Positions 61,366-64,000 of a stretch of 64,000 bases of DNA are shown here, one piece after another (position 1 is the first letter of the stretch; each line of letters begins with the position of its first letter). The stretch is from NCBI GenBank assembly GCA_016213205.1, contig JACRAZ010000027.1, positions 62,001 through 126,000 of the forward strand. Direction: 5' to 3'. The notes under the pieces were generated by a model. That model ran no database searches, was not told where the DNA came from, and saw only the letters and a list, made by a program, of their open reading frames with translations. This stretch comes from Burkholderiales bacterium. GTDB lineage: Bacteria > Pseudomonadota > Gammaproteobacteria > Burkholderiales > Burkholderiaceae_C. Made by a program: the position numbers and the translations under genes.

Positions 61366-62304
61366 ATGGATGCCGTGAAATACGCAAAACACCACTCATC
61401 GTTCAAACCCGAGGCGACCACTACACCCCCGACCGTCGATCGCCTGTCCGGTCTGCTGGACCGCTTCCGTGTCCGTGCCCACCTGTTCCATGCCGGCGCC
61501 CTGTGCGGCACCAGCGTCTTCGATGCCAGGCCGGGCCGCGCCTTCCTGCATGTGCTTCGCCGGGGCGAACTGGTGGTGACACACGACAGGGTCAAGGGCC
61601 TGAAACGCCGCATCGTCGTGCACGGGCCGGCGCTGCTGCTCTACCCGCGGCCGGTGGCGCACACCTTCCACAACCCGCCGCGCGACGGGTCGGACTTCAC
61701 CTGCGCCACGCTCGACTTCGATGGCGCGGAACACAACCCGCTGGTATCGGCACTGCCCGCACTCGTTCTGGTTCCCCTGGACCGCGTGGAAGGTCTTCAG
61801 CCCGCGCTGGACCTGCTGTTCGCCGAGACCGACCGCGTGCGCTGCGGCTCGCGGCTGCTGGCCGATCGACTGTTCGAGGTGGTGCTGATCCAGTTGCTGC
61901 GCTGGCTGATAGACCATCCCGACGCGTGTGGTGTCGACCGCGGCCTACTGGCCGGCCTGGCCGATCCCCGGCTGGCCAGGCTGCTCGTCGCGGTGCACGC
62001 AGCACCCGCGCAGGCCTGGTCGCTCGAGCGCATGGCCGCGCAAGCGGGCATGTCCCGCACGGCGTTCGCCGTGGCCTTCAAGCGCGCCACCGGCGCCACG
62101 CCGGCGGGCTATCTGGCCGACTGGCGCCTGACCCTGGCGATGTCCGAGCTGCGCGCCGGCGGACTTCTGAAGGGCGTGGCCGACGCGGTGGGATATGGCA
62201 GCGCGACGGCGTTGTCCAAGGCCTTCAAGCAGCGGTATGGCGTGGCGCCGCGAGACTGGCGCAGGGCCGACCTGGCGGCCGATCAACGGGCGCCGGAAAC
62301 CTGA
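61366..62304 (+). CDS. AraC-family transcriptional regulator
   Basis: A 312-residue regulator. The N-terminal cupin-like sensor (LFHAGALCGTSVFDARPGRA, FLHVLRRGELVVTHD, GPALLLYPRPVAHTFHN) is the AraC_binding type. The C-terminal DNA-binding domain has two helix-turn-helix motifs: SLERMAAQAGMSRTAFAVAF with KRATGATPAGYLADWRL, and LKGVADAVGYGSATALSKAF with KQRYGVAPRDWR. The ATG at 61366 is chosen; a longer frame upstream reads antisense to the truncated gene. It is divergent from the truncated exported-protein gene. Confidence 0.9.
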   Translation: MDAVKYAKHHSSFKPEATTTPPTVDRLSGLLDRFRVRAHLFHAGALCGTSVFDARPGRAFLHVLRRGELVVTHDRVKGLKRRIVVHGPALLLYPRPVAHTFHNPPRDGSDFTCATLDFDGAEHNPLVSALPALVLVPLDRVEGLQPALDLLFAETDRVRCGSRLLADRLFEVVLIQLLRWLIDHPDACGVDRGLLAGLADPRLARLLVAVHAAPAQAWSLERMAAQAGMSRTAFAVAFKRATGATPAGYLADWRLTLAMSELRAGGLLKGVADAVGYGSATALSKAFKQRYGVAPRDWRRADLAADQRAPET

Positions 62305-62344
62305 AACCTGGCCTGGGACGCGCAGTCAGCGGCAAGCCCCTGCC

Positions 62345-63211
62345 CTACAGCGCCCGCCCCACCCCGATGCACGCCAGACCGGCGCAAACCACGCCGGCCG
62401 CCACGGCCCGTTGCTGCCAGTGGGCTCGCTCCTGGAACACGAGCATCGACAGCACGGTCGCCAGCACGATGCCCGCATTGGTATAGGCCACGACCTCGGC
62501 CGCCGGCAGGGTTCGCATGGCGTAGATGACCAGGGCATAGGCCGTGCCCACGCACAGGCTGCCCACCAGCAGCGCCGATGCGCGCGGGCGGGCCCTGGGT
62601 GTCCAGCGCCCCGTGCTGCGCCGAAGCCGCCAGCTCATGGCCAGCCAGGCCGCGAGGTAGCCGACGCTGAGGTAGCCGAGGATGCCGCCGAAGCCGACGA
62701 TGTGCGCGGTGACGGCCTTGTCCGAGAGCGAATACACGCTGGTCGCCAGCATGGCCAACAAGGTCCAGGGCAGCGCCCGGCCCTCGTCGCTGCCGCGCGC
62801 CGTGCGGGCCATCAGCACCAGACCCAGGACGCTGATGGCGATGCCGATCCACGCCAGCGCCCCCAGCGACTCGCCGAAGAAGAGCAGGCTCCAGGCGGCG
62901 ATCAGCAGCGGCGAGCTGCGCACCAGCGGGTACACGTATGCCACCGGCGCGTGCTTGTAGGCCCGGTGCAGCCCGTGGAAATACAGTACGTTGGCCGCGG
63001 CCGAGGTCAGCAGCAGGCCCAGCAGGTGGACGCTCCACTGGGCATCGATGACGAACCGGACGACACCCCAGGGCGCGACCAGGACCAGATGGCCCAGCAG
63101 CACCCACCACAAGGGTTCGGCGTCACGCGGCTGATGGCGGGCGATCAGGTTCCAGGTCACGTGCATCAGCACGGACAGGCCGATGGCGACGACGGCGAAG
63201 CCGTCGGTCAT
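62345..63211 (-). CDS. EamA/DMT-superfamily transporter
   Basis: A 288-residue inner-membrane protein with about ten hydrophobic segments in two EamA-type repeats: VAIGLSVLMHVTWNLIARHQ to VLGLVLMARTARG, and LLAMLATSVYSLSDKAVTAH to RAVAAGVVCAGLACIGVGRA. The segment YVYPLVRSSPLLIAAWSLLF is typical of the first repeat end. It probably exports a small metabolite. The ATG overlaps the stop of the phnP-like gene by 4 nt; its 3' end faces the AraC gene with a 40-nt gap. Confidence 0.9.
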   Translation of the reverse strand: MTDGFAVVAIGLSVLMHVTWNLIARHQPRDAEPLWWVLLGHLVLVAPWGVVRFVIDAQWSVHLLGLLLTSAAANVLYFHGLHRAYKHAPVAYVYPLVRSSPLLIAAWSLLFFGESLGALAWIGIAISVLGLVLMARTARGSDEGRALPWTLLAMLATSVYSLSDKAVTAHIVGFGGILGYLSVGYLAAWLAMSWRLRRSTGRWTPRARPRASALLVGSLCVGTAYALVIYAMRTLPAAEVVAYTNAGIVLATVLSMLVFQERAHWQQRAVAAGVVCAGLACIGVGRAL

Positions 63212-63990
63212 GGGTGGCCGAGCGCCGGCCCGCGTACCAACTCGATCTGTTCCCCATCCCGCGCCACCGACACGTTCCCGGCCAGGGCCGGATTCGCCTG
63301 CATCATCCACGCATCGAGGGCATGGCCGATGTGCGTCAGCCAGGCCCGGCGCGGGGCCACGCGGTCGATCGTGTCCAGCGCCATCGGCCAGTCGTTGTGG
63401 CCGCGCGGCGGCGCATCCTGCGGCGGGTGGCTGCAATCGAGGGCCAGGCCGTCGGCTTGCCAGGCCTGAAGGAAGGCCTCGGTCTGGGGCGGCAGGCCCA
63501 GCGTGTCGGTCAGGTAGGCGAACCGGGTGCCGTCGTCGGCCTGGACGGCATAGCCGAAGGTTGGCTTGGAGTGCACCAGGGGCAAGGGCGTGAAGGTCAA
63601 AGCCCGGACGCGTTGTGGCTCGAACTTCGACAGGCGCCGGAAGTCCAGCAGGCCCGGATGCTTGTACAGGTCGGCGCAGCCTTCGGCGTCGGGCGGCGCG
63701 TGGACCGCGATCGGCGCACCGCGGCCCCAGCGCAGGTGAAACAGGCCCTGCACGTGATCGGGGTGAAAGTGGGTCAGCACGATGGCGTCGAGCGCGCCCG
63801 GCGCAAAGCGCTCGTGCAGGTCCGTCAGCCCGGCGTCGACCAGAACCCGGGTGCCCGCGTGCTCGATCAAGGCACTGCACGGTCGACGCATCCGGCTCGG
63901 GTCGCGGGCCGCCCGTTCGCAGGCCACGCAGGTGCAGCCGTACAGCGGCACGCCGCCGGCCGCGCCGGTACCCAGAAAGGTCACGCGCAC
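63208..63990 (-). CDS. phnP: PhnP-like metallo-beta-lactamase-fold phosphodiesterase
   Basis: A 260-residue protein that, in PhnP, hydrolyses 5-phosphoribosyl 1,2-cyclic phosphate. TFLGTGAAGGVPLYGCTCVA with CERAARDP (the structural-zinc Cys segment) opens it. ALDAIVLTHFHPDHVQGLFH supplies the HxHxDH metal ligands, and AYLTDTLGLPPQTEAFLQ and WLTHIGHALDAWMMQANPAL follow. The start is a GTG at 63988-63990 or one two codons later; an upstream start outside the window is possible. No other phosphonate (C-P lyase) genes are nearby. It is translationally coupled to the EamA transporter. Confidence 0.85.
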   Translation of the reverse strand: MRVTFLGTGAAGGVPLYGCTCVACERAARDPSRMRRPCSALIEHAGTRVLVDAGLTDLHERFAPGALDAIVLTHFHPDHVQGLFHLRWGRGAPIAVHAPPDAEGCADLYKHPGLLDFRRLSKFEPQRVRALTFTPLPLVHSKPTFGYAVQADDGTRFAYLTDTLGLPPQTEAFLQAWQADGLALDCSHPPQDAPPRGHNDWPMALDTIDRVAPRRAWLTHIGHALDAWMMQANPALAGNVSVARDGEQIELVRGPALGHP

Positions 63991-64000
63991 AGCGGCTGCC

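Overview
The window is GC-rich (about two thirds G+C by eye), densely packed and largely free of long gaps. Protein flavour (Burkholderia-type porin, Bug/TctC receptor, acyl-CoA gene content, cobalamin gene order) points to a betaproteobacterium of the order Burkholderiales. That placement is inference from gene content, not from a marker gene. I saw no rRNA, tRNA or CRISPR array.

Region 1 (1-40.2 kb) is a large acyl-CoA catabolic island. On the minus strand, 7.6 kb down to the left edge, lie an acyl-CoA dehydrogenase, an enoyl-CoA hydratase, an HMG-CoA-lyase-like enzyme, an MFS transporter, and then a carboxyltransferase / hydratase / biotin carboxylase set. Divergently, 7.9-13.7 kb carries a TetR regulator, a MaoC hydratase, ETF-ubiquinone oxidoreductase, two tandem enoyl-CoA-reductase-type SDRs and a CaiB-family CoA transferase. 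Then come an alpha-methylacyl-CoA racemase (minus) facing a MaoC / two acyl-CoA dehydrogenases / nitronate monooxygenase operon (plus). Next is a branched-chain-type ABC importer with an AMP-forming acyl-CoA ligase inserted among its genes and two paralogous binding proteins (19.5-27.7 kb). Facing it, a minus-strand operon (32.7-27.7 kb) holds thiolase-fold/DUF35 pairs and hotdog hydratases resembling steroid-side-chain retro-aldol modules. A third thiolase/DUF35 pair sits at 38.2-40.1 kb. An 18-bp palindrome (core CTAAC...GTT.G) recurs at the promoter side of six of these units and suggests one regulon, probably under the TetR at 7.9 kb. The racemase, hydratases, SCP2-like thiolases, carboxylase and lyase together suggest breakdown of a branched or isoprenoid/alicyclic acid; the substrate cannot be read from sequence.

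Region 2 (31.7-46.7 kb, interleaved) is scarred. It holds an internally deleted nitronate monooxygenase, a truncated acyl-CoA ligase, an IS110-type element with a frameshifted transposase, a decayed acyl-CoA dehydrogenase, a Bug-receptor fragment spliced to a headless porin, a decayed class V aminotransferase and an IS1595-type remnant. Amid this wreckage is an intact gene (32.9-33.6 kb) carrying both fingerprint motifs of halohydrin dehalogenases. A compact ECF sigma / anti-sigma operon follows (42.8-44.1 kb), whose anti-sigma protein has a DsrE-like periplasmic domain. A separate exported DsrE protein (41.5-41.9 kb) has a matching candidate ECF promoter. A MazE/MazF pair lies between them.

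Region 3 (46.85-61 kb) is a cobalamin uptake and late-biosynthesis operon: a cobalamin riboswitch, btuB, cobB, cobU, btuFCD, cobO, cbiB, threonine-phosphate decarboxylase, cobQ, cobT, cobS, the cobC phosphatase, a 2H-phosphoesterase-like protein and a truncated partner. Nearly all are linked by 1-4 nt stop/start overlaps. No corrin-ring-building genes are present, so within this window the set supports import, amidation, salvage and nucleotide-loop assembly. The right end holds an AraC-type regulator facing a truncated secreted-protein gene, an EamA-family transporter and a PhnP-like metallo-phosphodiesterase.
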